The notes under the pieces: generated by a model
Told to the model about the DNA's origin: nothing
Databases searched by the model: none
The model's input: the letters and a program-made list of their open reading frames with translations, nothing else
Made by a program: the position numbers and the translations under genes
Assembly: GCA_938037185.1 (NCBI GenBank)
Contig: CALHQK010000078.1
Location: 1-12,254 of the forward strand
Origin: an uncultured Riemerella sp.
GTDB lineage: Bacteria; Bacteroidota; Bacteroidia; Flavobacteriales; Weeksellaceae
Length of the DNA stretch: 12,254 nucleotides
Direction of reading: 5' to 3'
Shown: piece after piece, positions 1-7,551 of the stretch
Numbering within the stretch: the stretch's first letter is position 1
Layout of the letters: every line of letters starts with the position of its first letter

Positions 1-47
1 TTTTAAAAAGAGTACGAATTTAGCGTTTTATTCTCAAATGAGCAAAA

Positions 48-392
48 TTAGTCTTCTATATAGATGATTTGCCCGTCTTCCAGCTGATACGCTGTTCCTA
101 CTTTTTTTCCTTTGGTTTTGTTTTGGGAGTTGTTTTGGTCAGTGGAAGGCGTGTATTTTTCTATTTTATTTCCTTTTTTGGAGATGATTTCCATGTTGTC
201 TTTCCCCGGGTTTTTCACGACGGTAAAGTCTTCTTTGCTGAAAACTTCGGTCATGTTCATATTCATTACCATGGCAACCATCAGAGCAACGGCAAAAACC
301 ATCGCTACATCAAAAAGATTGACCACCACACTCAGCGGGTCAGTGTCTTCTTCTCGTTTGAAAATAGGAACTCTTCGGCGTTTGTTTCTCAT
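48..392 (-). CDS. hmuV: HmuV, DUF2149-family ExbD-like membrane protein
   Basis: The protein has 114 residues. A basic N-terminus (RNKRRR) is followed by the motif DPLSVVVNLFDVAMVFAVAL (residues 18-37), which is typical of DUF2149. One membrane span covers about 22-44 and carries an acidic residue (D28) near its start, as ExbD/TolR proteins do. The rest is probably periplasmic and ends in a GTAYQLEDGQIIYIE block, also typical of the family. It is the last gene of the hmu locus and probably forms a proton channel with HmuU. I chose the ATG at 392 because it overlaps the hmuU stop as ATGA, indicating translational coupling, and because the DUF2149 similarity begins just after it. An in-frame ATG at 461 would add 23 residues inside hmuU that do not look like the family. 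The role as an energy coupler is inferred from family and position. No terminator is visible in the 47 bases after the stop. Confidence 0.88.
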   Translation of the reverse strand: MRNKRRRVPIFKREEDTDPLSVVVNLFDVAMVFAVALMVAMVMNMNMTEVFSKEDFTVVKNPGKDNMEIISKKGNKIEKYTPSTDQNNSQNKTKGKKVGTAYQLEDGQIIYIED

Positions 393-991
393 ATCTTGCC
401 TTTGTTTTGGGTTAGAATTTGTGCTACATAGTCCAGATTGTTCGTGTCTTTGGCATACCATCTTTGTTTGAATTGCAGGGTAATCATCCCGATTAAACTG
501 ATAACCAAGCCCACTACCGTAGTGGCAAAAACCACCTGCATGTTGTAAGCCATTCCAGAGATGTCACCCGAAGAAAGTCCCGTGAGGGCAGGGCTCATCG
601 CGATAAGAGTCCCGATAAGTCCTAATACAGGCCCTACTTTTGCAAGTAGTTTAGAAGTTGCGATATCTTTTTCGGCTTCGTTTTCAAAATTAGAAATCAT
701 AAAATCTGAATAAGCATCGCTTGGTGGATGCGAGAGCAGGTCGCGTAGATAGCGGATGTAGAGCGAGTTGTCTTTCTTTGGGAGAAGGTTTCTCAGCTCA
801 TCTATATTTTCGGACGATAGGTTTTTTATTGCGTTGTCCAGAGCTTTATCGTTCTTGAATTTGGTTACAAACTGATTGTAAAAACTCCCTGTAAGAAGAA
901 GAGCACGAACGAAAAGTATTAGAAGAATAATAACATCTGGAATAAGAAGACTATTTGCTACCCAGAATAAAACCTTTGATATTGTTTCCAT
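389..991 (-). CDS. hmuU: HmuU, MotA/TolQ/ExbB-type proton channel protein
   Basis: The protein has 200 residues and three predicted membrane spans (about 10-36, 115-139 and 151-174), with a soluble helical stretch between the first and second. This is the ExbB/TolQ/MotA layout. The second span carries the family signature GPVLGLIGTLIAMSPAL (120-136), and the third contains the small-residue, Thr-rich run VVFATTVVGLVISLIG. ExbB-like proteins form a pentameric inner-membrane channel around an ExbD-like partner and use the proton-motive force to drive an envelope process. The partner here is HmuV, whose start codon overlaps this stop by four bases. In this setting the pair may energise the TonB-dependent receptor HmuR or act on HmuS; the sequence does not say which. 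The gene is separated from hmuT by 340 bases that hold a tandem repeat array, unlike the tight spacing of its neighbours. Confidence 0.9.
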   Translation of the reverse strand: METISKVLFWVANSLLIPDVIILLILFVRALLLTGSFYNQFVTKFKNDKALDNAIKNLSSENIDELRNLLPKKDNSLYIRYLRDLLSHPPSDAYSDFMISNFENEAEKDIATSKLLAKVGPVLGLIGTLIAMSPALTGLSSGDISGMAYNMQVVFATTVVGLVISLIGMITLQFKQRWYAKDTNNLDYVAQILTQNKGKI

Positions 992-1030
992 TTTTATAAC
1001 TGATTGTTTCTATTTTTTATTTGATTATTG

Positions 1031-1273
1031 TTAATTTTCATTTGCAGAATGAAATAAATCATCTAGTTTTTTAAATTTTCCATCTATACTTTTTGATTTT
1101 CTAGATGGTATTCGCAATTTTCCACATGGAATTTTAAATTTTCCATCTATACTTTTTGATTTTCTAGATGGTATTCGTAATTTTCCATGTGGATTTTTAA
1201 ATTTTCCATCTATACTTTTAAATTTTCTAGATGGTATTCGTAATTTTCCATATGGATTTTTAAATTTTTTAGG
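1031..1273 (-). other. Open frame without a start codon through the tandem repeats
   Basis: On the sense strand of the operon one frame stays open for 80 codons through the whole repeat array and stops with TAA at 1033-1031. It would encode Lys-rich 7-residue units such as IDGKFKN-PHGKLRI-PSRKSKS, followed by a unique tail KLDDLFHSANEN. The frame has no ATG or GTG start, the stop that opens it lies at 1276-1274, and no ribosome binding site points to it. The 21-bp period is a multiple of three, so the frame is kept automatically unless the repeat itself contains a stop. I list it so the observation is not lost; I do not consider it a proven gene. Confidence 0.12.
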
Positions 1274-1278
1274 TTATT
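1054..1278. repeat. Tandem array of 21-bp repeats in 63-bp higher-order units
   Basis: Three 63-bp units (1069-1131, 1132-1194, 1195-1257) differ from each other at only 3 to 5 positions, and a fourth begins at 1258. Each unit is three diverged 21-bp copies. The hexamer ATTTTC recurs exactly every 21 bases at 1075, 1096, 1117, 1138, 1159, 1180, 1201, 1222 and 1243. Degenerate copies lie on both sides: ATTTTT at 1264, and CATCTAG in register at 1060. Within each unit CCATCTA is followed 15 bases later by its complement TAGATGG, and a second palindrome reads TCCACATGGA, TCCATGTGGA or TCCATATGGA. The array fills most of the hmuT-hmuU gap and would be transcribed if the two genes share an mRNA. 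It is not CRISPR, as there are no unique spacers. The flanks (992-1053 and 1279-1331) are AT-rich, and I see no promoter box or terminator in them. Confidence 0.93.
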
Positions 1279-1331
1279 TTAAATCTTCCCCTCCTCATTT
1301 TTTTTAATTTTTAAATTATTTTAATCCTTTT

Positions 1332-2009
1332 TCATCTCTTTAATTTCCAATACCATCTATTTATCATCATTCCTAAGATAAAAATTCCAATAAATAAAAT
1401 AAAAGCAATTCCTAAGAACTTGAAAGAAATAGGTTCGCTTTTGGGAACATAGATAAGATTGCCGCTGGAAGTGATTATCAATCCTAAAATACCGATGAAC
1501 AAGCTGGTAAGAAGATGAACCTCGATGCGGAAATCTCTTTCAGGGAAAAATGCTTGGATGCACCACGCTCCACCGATGATGAACGGCGCCGAACCTGCTG
1601 AAAACAGCATGGTAATGGTGAAAAAATCCATTCCTGAAAAGTAAAAAAAGCTCTGCGTAAGGAGATAAAACAAAACAGGGAACATCAGCAGGGCAGGGCA
1701 GGCTTTTAGGAAGGTGTTCCATCGGTTTTTCTCTGCGAAAAAAAGTCCTTTCAGTTCGGAGAAACAAAAGGCGAGACAGAGGGCGACTTCTATGGTTACC
1801 AGCACTGCGATATTGCTTAGGATAGAGGGCGTTTCGAGGGCATTTTGTATCGTTACCTGCGACTGTTCCATCGCATACGGGTAAGTCCAAAACAGAAATA
1901 TGACTGACAAAACCGCAACTGCCGCGACTTGCCAGAGTTTCCAAAAACTGAATTTCAGTACGGCATTGATGAGGATAAAGACTAATAAAATATTTAAAAC
2001 TAACTGCAT
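1332..2009 (-). CDS. hmuT: HmuT, polytopic inner-membrane protein of the hmu locus
   Basis: The protein has 225 residues and is very hydrophobic, with about six to seven membrane spans (near 1-18, 25-41, 63-84, 101-122, 128-153, 163-182 and 196-216), ending in a basic cytoplasmic tail (NRWYWKLKR). I see no catalytic or ATP-binding motif. The name rests on position: a multi-span protein lying between hmuS and the ExbB-like hmuU is HmuT in the hmuYRSTUV order. It is not the periplasmic haem-binding protein that shares the name HmuT in proteobacterial ABC systems. Its start lies six bases after the stop of the WG-repeat gene, so those two are almost certainly co-translated. Its role is unknown; it may hold HmuS or pass tetrapyrrole or iron across the inner membrane. 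Because sequence similarity for this family is weak by eye, the symbol is less certain than the hydrophobic character. Confidence 0.75.
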   Translation of the reverse strand: MQLVLNILLVFILINAVLKFSFWKLWQVAAVAVLSVIFLFWTYPYAMEQSQVTIQNALETPSILSNIAVLVTIEVALCLAFCFSELKGLFFAEKNRWNTFLKACPALLMFPVLFYLLTQSFFYFSGMDFFTITMLFSAGSAPFIIGGAWCIQAFFPERDFRIEVHLLTSLFIGILGLIITSSGNLIYVPKSEPISFKFLGIAFILFIGIFILGMMINRWYWKLKR

Positions 2010-2015
2010 TTTTCT

Positions 2016-3104
2016 CTACTTCAAAGTGTGGTTTCTTATCGAGCAACTGATGAATTTTATGCCTTTCTCGGTTCTTAAAAAACTAAAAAGGTCTTGGTGA
2101 AGGAATTTTCCGTTTTCATCACGATTTGTGATAACGAGTCTGAAAAAAGGATATTTAGACATGTTTCTTCTGCCGCAGTTATTATAATGATGCTGGATTT
2201 TTTGCTCTATATCCTCGGTAAGCGTAGTATAGTTTTCTACCATGATTTGCACATTTTTCTTGTTCTTATAGCCTTCCAGCCTTTCTAATAAAATAGCATG
2301 ATTTTTTTCTAAAAAATCTTTTGCAGGTTGTGATATCCAGCCTTTTTCTTCGTCCCAATAGGTGATTTTTTCATACGAATTTTTTAGAAGGCTTTTTTTG
2401 CTCAGATTTTTGAAAAACTTTTGGTTTAGGAAGTTTTCAAATAATTTTTCATTGTCAATGAAAGAATAATATTTTCCATTTGTTCCCAGAAAACTAACTC
2501 TTTCGGTAGATTTTTCAGGTTGGCTTTGGATGCGGAGTGAGTGGAAGTCCAGAGTAAGCTGGTTATTTTGGAAATTTTTAACCAAAACCTCATTTTTAGT
2601 GTTGATAAGAAGGTTTTCTCCGCCCGCCCAGAAAGAATGCTCATCATCTACTTTGGTTAGTTTCGCTCCTTTTAAAGCAACAGAAAGTCCGTTTTCAAAA
2701 GGTGTCATATCATTGTATAGAGCTGGGATAGCCACTTTTCCTGCTGTGTTAAACATGCCGACATTTCCCGTTTTAGGATCTCGGAATTTGATGAAACCTT
2801 CATTTTCGCAGTCAAACGCCATATCAAAGACATAAAGACTGTCTTTCGCAAATTTTTTTCCGTTTTTCAGCATGTAGTAGCTGCTAAATTCTCCATTGGT
2901 ATCTTCCATAAAAGCAGCGATTTTGTCAAACTTATTAGCCGAAGTAAATCCCATGAATTTGGGTTCTATCATCACTTCTCCTTTGCTATTTTTAAAACCA
3001 AAAAGATAGCCTTCTTTATCATGAAAGGATATCCAGATGTCTGATTTTTGTGCAAAAATATTGCAAGATGCTAGTAGTGAAAGAAAAATGATTTTTAGTT
3101 TCAT
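2016..3104 (-). CDS. Exported WG-repeat protein inserted in the hmu locus
   Basis: The protein has 362 residues. It has a short signal sequence with two possible cuts: a lipobox LASC (Cys14) that would make it a lipoprotein, or signal peptidase I cleavage after FAQ (residue 19). At least two WG-like beta repeats are visible, about residues 33-60 (FGFKNSKGEVMIEPKF) and about 113-145 (GNVGMFNTAGKVAIPALYND); both have the aromatic-Gly start and the G-x-hydrophobic-x-x-P turn of that family. The C-terminal half (about 225-362) is Lys-rich, probably alpha/beta, and not recognised. WG repeats are common in exported Bacteroidota proteins and have no single function. The gene follows a terminator and has its own -7 box, and it lies six bases from hmuT, so it probably leads a second transcript carrying hmuTUV. 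It is not part of the classical hmu set. A haem-related role is inferred from position alone. Confidence 0.8.
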   Translation of the reverse strand: MKLKIIFLSLLASCNIFAQKSDIWISFHDKEGYLFGFKNSKGEVMIEPKFMGFTSANKFDKIAAFMEDTNGEFSSYYMLKNGKKFAKDSLYVFDMAFDCENEGFIKFRDPKTGNVGMFNTAGKVAIPALYNDMTPFENGLSVALKGAKLTKVDDEHSFWAGGENLLINTKNEVLVKNFQNNQLTLDFHSLRIQSQPEKSTERVSFLGTNGKYYSFIDNEKLFENFLNQKFFKNLSKKSLLKNSYEKITYWDEEKGWISQPAKDFLEKNHAILLERLEGYKNKKNVQIMVENYTTLTEDIEQKIQHHYNNCGRRNMSKYPFFRLVITNRDENGKFLHQDLFSFLRTEKGIKFISCSIRNHTLK

Positions 3105-3130
3105 AAAAATGTTTTAGTATTTAATACGCA

Positions 3131-3138
3131 CAAATATA
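3131..3138 (-). promoter_or_regulatory. Probable -7 box for the WG-hmuTUV transcript
   Basis: Read on the minus strand these bases are TATATTTG, an exact match to the Bacteroidota -7 consensus TAnnTTTG. A start site some 5-8 bases downstream would leave a leader of about 20 bases before the ATG at 3104. No clean TTG -33 box sits 19-21 bases upstream; the DNA there is only T-rich (TTCATATTT). Lying after the hmuS terminator, the site fits an independent promoter for the distal half of the locus. Confidence 0.5.
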
Positions 3139-3197
3139 AAATTGAAATTTTAAATATGAACGAAAATTATCAATTTATTAAGTTTAAAATTAAAAAT

Positions 3198-3238
3198 AAA
3201 AACTGTTTGGAATACAGTTCGCACTCCAAACAGTTTTT
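3198..3238. terminator. Bidirectional hairpin terminator after hmuS
   Basis: A perfect 14-bp inverted repeat has its left arm at 3198-3211 (AAAAACTGTTTGGA) and its right arm at 3225-3238 (TCCAAACAGTTTTT), with a 13-base loop. A T-run follows on the plus strand (3234-3240), and on the minus strand the hairpin is followed by TTTTTATTTTTAA. It begins seven bases after the hmuS stop, where an intrinsic terminator would be expected. It should end, or strongly reduce, transcription coming from hmuY-hmuR-hmuS. Confidence 0.85.
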
Positions 3239-3245
3239 TTAGGAA

Positions 3246-6200
3246 TTACTCATTTTTTCTTTTTTTCTTGAAATAAATCAGCAGCCCGATGAATGCAGCT
3301 AAAATTCCTCCGCCTATGAGCAGTCCGTTCAGCGGCATTTTTTCTTTGGCTTGTTCTGGATTTACTTCTTCTTTTTTCAGGACTTTTCCTTCTTTGGTAT
3401 TGATTTCCTCGGTGCTTCCTGTTTTCATTTTTTGAAGCTCGGATTTGTATTCTTTGGCTTCATTTTCAGGAAGTTTCCCAGCAATGTAGTTTTGCAGTTT
3501 CTCGTTATTTGCCGAGAAAGAGGAGGACTCAGCTCCGAATTCTTTTACTAATCCATTGTGCATAGAAGCAAGGTTGGAAATCTGCTCCGCGGAGGCTTTC
3601 CACATGCCTTTTCGTGTGGCTTCCAGCATTACGGCTGTTATGGTTTGTAGGGAAGCTCCGTTTTCTTTGTGAATGAATTCTCTGATGCCCAGATTATGCT
3701 TGTCTTCTACATAGGTTTCGTAGAGTTCGTTCCACATTTCGTCATCTATCAGCTCTGGGCGAGTGGCTTCCCAGCCGAACATGTTAGTGGTGATTTCCGC
3801 AATCTGCCCTGCGCTGGAAGCTTTCCCTTTCATTTTTTCTTTGATGTATTTAGGGTTGAAAATAGTCGCTCTAGCTTCTATTCCTACGGCTTCTTTCAGC
3901 TCCTGCATACGCATGTTTTTGCGGTTTCTGTAATCTGCAAAATAGGCATCAGGGTCTTTTCCTGTGACTTCTTTTATGGCGGTGTTCATTCCTCCCATGA
4001 ATTCAAATACATGGTCAAGGCTCAGAGCGCCCCAAGTGTTATTTTGTCTGGCATGGATGAGAATATCTGTATTTTTGAGGGCTGCTTTTAGCATTCCTTT
4101 TTCGTATTTTCCCCATTCTTTTTCGTTTCCGTAGAAAGCACCCATGTTGTGCATGTAGGTTTCGGCGATGTCTTTTTGAGAATCCCATTTGTCTCCTGCT
4201 AGCATCATTTCTTTAGTTCCAGTATCATATCTTCCCTGCTGTCCCCCGAAAATACGATAGTTGGACATTTCACGAGCTTGTTTAGGGCTTACCCCAGCAT
4301 TTACCAGTTCTTTTTCTATGGCGATGTTTCCAGCGCTTACTTGGTTTTCAAAGTTTTCATCTTTTGCATTGGCTGCCAGTTCTACAGCTTTTGTTAAAAG
4401 GAATAAGCGCGATGCCGCCAAATCTCTGAACTGTCCAGAAGTCTGAATGACAATGTCTATTCTCGGTCTGCCCAGCTCTTTTGATGGAATTAGTCTGACA
4501 TCTACCACTCTTCCGAAAGAATCCCTCACAGGCTCTACACCCATCATATAAAGGGCTTGAGCGATAGAAACGCCTTCGGTCTCTATGAACTCACTGCTCC
4601 AAAAAGTGTAGGCTATCTTTTTAGGATACTCGCCTTTGTGGTTTTTTCTGTATTCTTCTATCGTATTTTGGGCAAGTTTCACGCCTCTTTCCCAAGCCAT
4701 TTCGGAAGGTGTCATTTCTGCATTCACGGCATAGAGATTTCTTCCTGTAGGCACGGCTCTTGGGTTGGCAACGGCATCGCCGCCAGAAGAAGGCGCTACA
4801 TAACCGCCATTTAGAGCATTGAAGAAAGATTTCAGCTCTATTTCAGGGCTTTTCAGTAGACTTTCTTTGTAGAAAACAACATTATTGATAGTCTGCTCTA
4901 TATCCAAAATCGCCATTGCTCTTTCTTTCTGCTCTTTTGGGATTTGGTTGGTTTCAGGTTTTTGTCCAGCCTTAGGCGTGGAGACTTTTAGTTTTCCTCC
5001 GACAAGGCTTGGTTTTTCGCCAAGTCTTTCCCCTCGTTTTACTTTTTCCATCAGTTTTTTAGCAACGAATTCGGGCATTCCATCAGGGATTTTACCTGCT
5101 TTTAGTTGTTTTTCTACTTCGGTAAGTTCGCCATTTTTGGATTTCATCTTTTTCTCCATTGCTTTTTTCACGAAATAAGGCATTTCTCGCTGCGGAGTGA
5201 GAAGTTCTTTAGCTTTTTCGATTTCTGATACCGGGATTTTTGCCGTTGCCGCGATAAAATCAGGGTTTACAGCTTTTCCATTAAGGATTTGTAAAACGAT
5301 ATTTTTGGCAGGATTAAGGTAATTTTCGGTAAAGAAAGCCTTTCTTTTCAGCTGCTGGTCGGTCACTTTTCCTGAAATTTTATCCAAAGCAGCGAGGCTG
5401 TATGCCAGCGGGTCAGTGCTCATCGCTAGAACCGTAGAGCTGATTTTATCCGAAGTGTAAGGAACGCCCATGGTGTAAAATTCTCCATTGATTTTTTCCG
5501 TAGCGATTTCCTCTGCGAAGTTTTCCAGTTTGTCTATTTCCTCCTCGGAATAAGGTTTGGTAGTGATGCTGTCCAATCGCAAATCCCTGTGTAAGCCCAT
5601 TTTAACGGCTATTTTCTTTATTTGTAGAGAAATATCTTTCTTGTGGGCTTCGTCTTGGGTTTTGTAGTAATAATTGATTTTATCCAAAAGTTCATTGAAT
5701 ATAGTACGAGCCTCACTTTCCGTAAATGCTGGCGTCAGATACGAGATTAAAGTCGCATAAGAACGGCGTTTTGCGATGATGCTTTCCCCGATGTTTCCTA
5801 TCGTGTAGTAGTAGAAATGAGGAACAGCGCCCACCAGAATATCGCCCCAGTCATCGCTGGAAAGAGCCACTTGTTTATTGGGTGTAAATTCTAAACTTCC
5901 ATGCGTTCCGAAATGAATCATGGCATCCGCCTTGAAGCCTTTTTGAGCCCAAAGATAAGCCCCGATGTAGGCATGTGGAGGGATTTCTTTCACGCCATGA
6001 TTTACTTTAAATTCATCATCTGTGCTCAGTGCAGCAGGCGGCTGAGGAAGAATAGCCACATTTCCGAAAACGATTCTAGAAATCGCTAAATATCCTTTTC
6101 CATCTTTTTTAGTTCCCATGAAACTTTCAGAAACGGCACCATTATGCTTCATTACTTCTTCATACATTTGGGTTTGCACGGAATTTTTGAGCCAGTCGGT

Positions 6201-7544
6201 GTATTCTGTGTCATTTATGAGAGCAGGTTTTCCATTTTGGATAAAATTGTCAAAACTGCCCATCGCATTGCGGTTATAGACATTTCCCTGCGTGTTGATG
6301 AGTTTCTGAAAATCAGCCTCGTTTTCAGGAAGTCCATCTACATTGTATCCTTCGGATTTCATTCTTTTCAGGAAATTGTACAGCGAAGAATTAGTTTCTA
6401 ATCCCTGCGCAACGAGAGAGTTTTGCCCTTGTCCTTTGAAGTAATAAATGGCAACTTTCTTGTCTTGATTGTTCTTCTTTTTTAAGTTGATGAAATTATT
6501 GACAATCTGAGTGAATTTTTTCAATCGGTCAGGAATTGTTTTGAAAACGACCATTCCATCGTTTCTTTTCTCCTGAGCGATAAGGACATAAGGATACACC
6601 GCGCCGTCCAGCTCTGGCATTACGATGGTCTGTCCCATAAATCCACCGAACATTCCCATAGGGTCTTTTAGCCAGTCTTCTTCCAGCTGAATAACGGAAA
6701 TAGGCGTGAAAATCGGGATGTTTTTTTCTTTTAGCCAATTTACAGTCTGTTCAGGATTAGTCATCTGCAGTCTTCCGTGTGGGAAATAAATCACAGCATC
6801 AGGGTTGATTTGCTCCAAAAATTCTACTCTCTTACCGAAAGAAGCGAAAGGATAGACATTTAGCCCAGATTTCTGAAGAGAAATGATGATGCTGTCTATG
6901 TGTGCTTTGTTTCCAGAAAAAGGATCGTGAATACCAGAAACTATGGCGATTTTTGGTTTTCCTTCTTGGTAAAGATTATTTTTTTTGAGATAATCTTCAT
7001 AGGCTTTTATATCAGAAAATGCGACTTCTTCATCGATATGGAAGAAAACATCTTCTTTTTTCTCTATGACTTTTTCAGGCTCCTCGGCGAAGAATTTTTT
7101 GCCATCGATGTATTTTCGGACATATCTCGCAAAGCTTTGGAAATTTTTCTTGTTTCCGCTGGAAAGATAGCTGTCCACTTTTTCCGACTGAGATTCGCTC
7201 AGACTGCTGATGTCGTTTTCAGGCGAGGTCACAGACACGAAATGTGTAGGGACTTTTTCAGCGGTTTTTATAATGGTATTTCGTTGATTTTCATCTATTT
7301 TAATGCCCATTCCCCAAGCCAGAACGAAATCGTAATTTTTCAATTTATCGAGCTGGTCTAGTGGCACATCTTCGAATTTGATAAAGCTGTCTTCATTGGA
7401 CAACGCCATATTGGACACTTGGTAATTTGGGAAATTCACCAATGCTATGCGGGTAGCAGAAGCCCATTTGCTCCATGCGAAGTATCCCAAAGAAACGGCA
7501 AGAAGTCCTAATATAATGGATAAAATTCTTTTTTTATTTTTCAT
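3246..7544 (-). CDS. hmuS: HmuS, double-anchored periplasmic CobN-like chelatase
   Basis: The protein has 1432 residues and belongs to the CobN/magnesium-chelatase H family. The diagnostic HFGTHGSLEFTPNK is at 544-557 (H544, H548), followed by PHFYYYTIGNIGE (575-587) and the VPTGRNLYAVN block (931-941), all in family order. CobN itself is cytosolic. This protein instead has an N-terminal hydrophobic span (about 8-24) after MKNKKR, and a second at about 1404-1424 before KKKRKNE. Positive charges at both ends predict a periplasmic body held by two anchors. A Lys/Pro-rich linker (about 780-870) contains a short duplication, MPYFVKKAMEKKMK (789-802) and MPEFVAKKLMEKVK (823-836). Related Bacteroides HmuS has been proposed to remove iron from haem (reverse chelation); I infer the same here. 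No cobS, cobT or cobalamin gene is nearby, which argues against a cobaltochelatase role. The start lies seven bases after the methyltransferase stop, and a strong terminator follows. Confidence 0.93.
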   Translation of the reverse strand: MKNKKRILSIILGLLAVSLGYFAWSKWASATRIALVNFPNYQVSNMALSNEDSFIKFEDVPLDQLDKLKNYDFVLAWGMGIKIDENQRNTIIKTAEKVPTHFVSVTSPENDISSLSESQSEKVDSYLSSGNKKNFQSFARYVRKYIDGKKFFAEEPEKVIEKKEDVFFHIDEEVAFSDIKAYEDYLKKNNLYQEGKPKIAIVSGIHDPFSGNKAHIDSIIISLQKSGLNVYPFASFGKRVEFLEQINPDAVIYFPHGRLQMTNPEQTVNWLKEKNIPIFTPISVIQLEEDWLKDPMGMFGGFMGQTIVMPELDGAVYPYVLIAQEKRNDGMVVFKTIPDRLKKFTQIVNNFINLKKKNNQDKKVAIYYFKGQGQNSLVAQGLETNSSLYNFLKRMKSEGYNVDGLPENEADFQKLINTQGNVYNRNAMGSFDNFIQNGKPALINDTEYTDWLKNSVQTQMYEEVMKHNGAVSESFMGTKKDGKGYLAISRIVFGNVAILPQPPAALSTDDEFKVNHGVKEIPPHAYIGAYLWAQKGFKADAMIHFGTHGSLEFTPNKQVALSSDDWGDILVGAVPHFYYYTIGNIGESIIAKRRSYATLISYLTPAFTESEARTIFNELLDKINYYYKTQDEAHKKDISLQIKKIAVKMGLHRDLRLDSITTKPYSEEEIDKLENFAEEIATEKINGEFYTMGVPYTSDKISSTVLAMSTDPLAYSLAALDKISGKVTDQQLKRKAFFTENYLNPAKNIVLQILNGKAVNPDFIAATAKIPVSEIEKAKELLTPQREMPYFVKKAMEKKMKSKNGELTEVEKQLKAGKIPDGMPEFVAKKLMEKVKRGERLGEKPSLVGGKLKVSTPKAGQKPETNQIPKEQKERAMAILDIEQTINNVVFYKESLLKSPEIELKSFFNALNGGYVAPSSGGDAVANPRAVPTGRNLYAVNAEMTPSEMAWERGVKLAQNTIEEYRKNHKGEYPKKIAYTFWSSEFIETEGVSIAQALYMMGVEPVRDSFGRVVDVRLIPSKELGRPRIDIVIQTSGQFRDLAASRLFLLTKAVELAANAKDENFENQVSAGNIAIEKELVNAGVSPKQAREMSNYRIFGGQQGRYDTGTKEMMLAGDKWDSQKDIAETYMHNMGAFYGNEKEWGKYEKGMLKAALKNTDILIHARQNNTWGALSLDHVFEFMGGMNTAIKEVTGKDPDAYFADYRNRKNMRMQELKEAVGIEARATIFNPKYIKEKMKGKASSAGQIAEITTNMFGWEATRPELIDDEMWNELYETYVEDKHNLGIREFIHKENGASLQTITAVMLEATRKGMWKASAEQISNLASMHNGLVKEFGAESSSFSANNEKLQNYIAGKLPENEAKEYKSELQKMKTGSTEEINTKEGKVLKKEEVNPEQAKEKMPLNGLLIGGGILAAFIGLLIYFKKKRKNE

Positions 7545-7551
7545 AATTTGT

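Noticed and set aside
393..461. Upstream extension of HmuV to the ATG at 461
   Set aside because: The extra residues lie inside hmuU in another frame, do not look like DUF2149, and the ATGA overlap at 389-392 is a better start.
1069..1257. CRISPR array
   Set aside because: The units follow each other directly with no unique spacers, the internal period is 21 bp, and no cas gene is present.
1540..2046. Minus-strand open frame of 168 codons overlapping hmuT
   Set aside because: It is in another frame of hmuT, lacks hydrophobic or domain character, and runs across the hmuT start; hmuT fits the locus.
4557..7361. Several plus-strand open frames of 60-150 codons
   Set aside because: They lie opposite hmuS, have no recognisable domains, and arise from its regular codon use.
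3246..7544. Cobalamin or bacteriochlorophyll biosynthesis role for the CobN-like gene
   Set aside because: No cobS, cobT, chlI, chlD or other tetrapyrrole synthesis gene is in the window, the protein is membrane-anchored, and all neighbours are haem-uptake genes.
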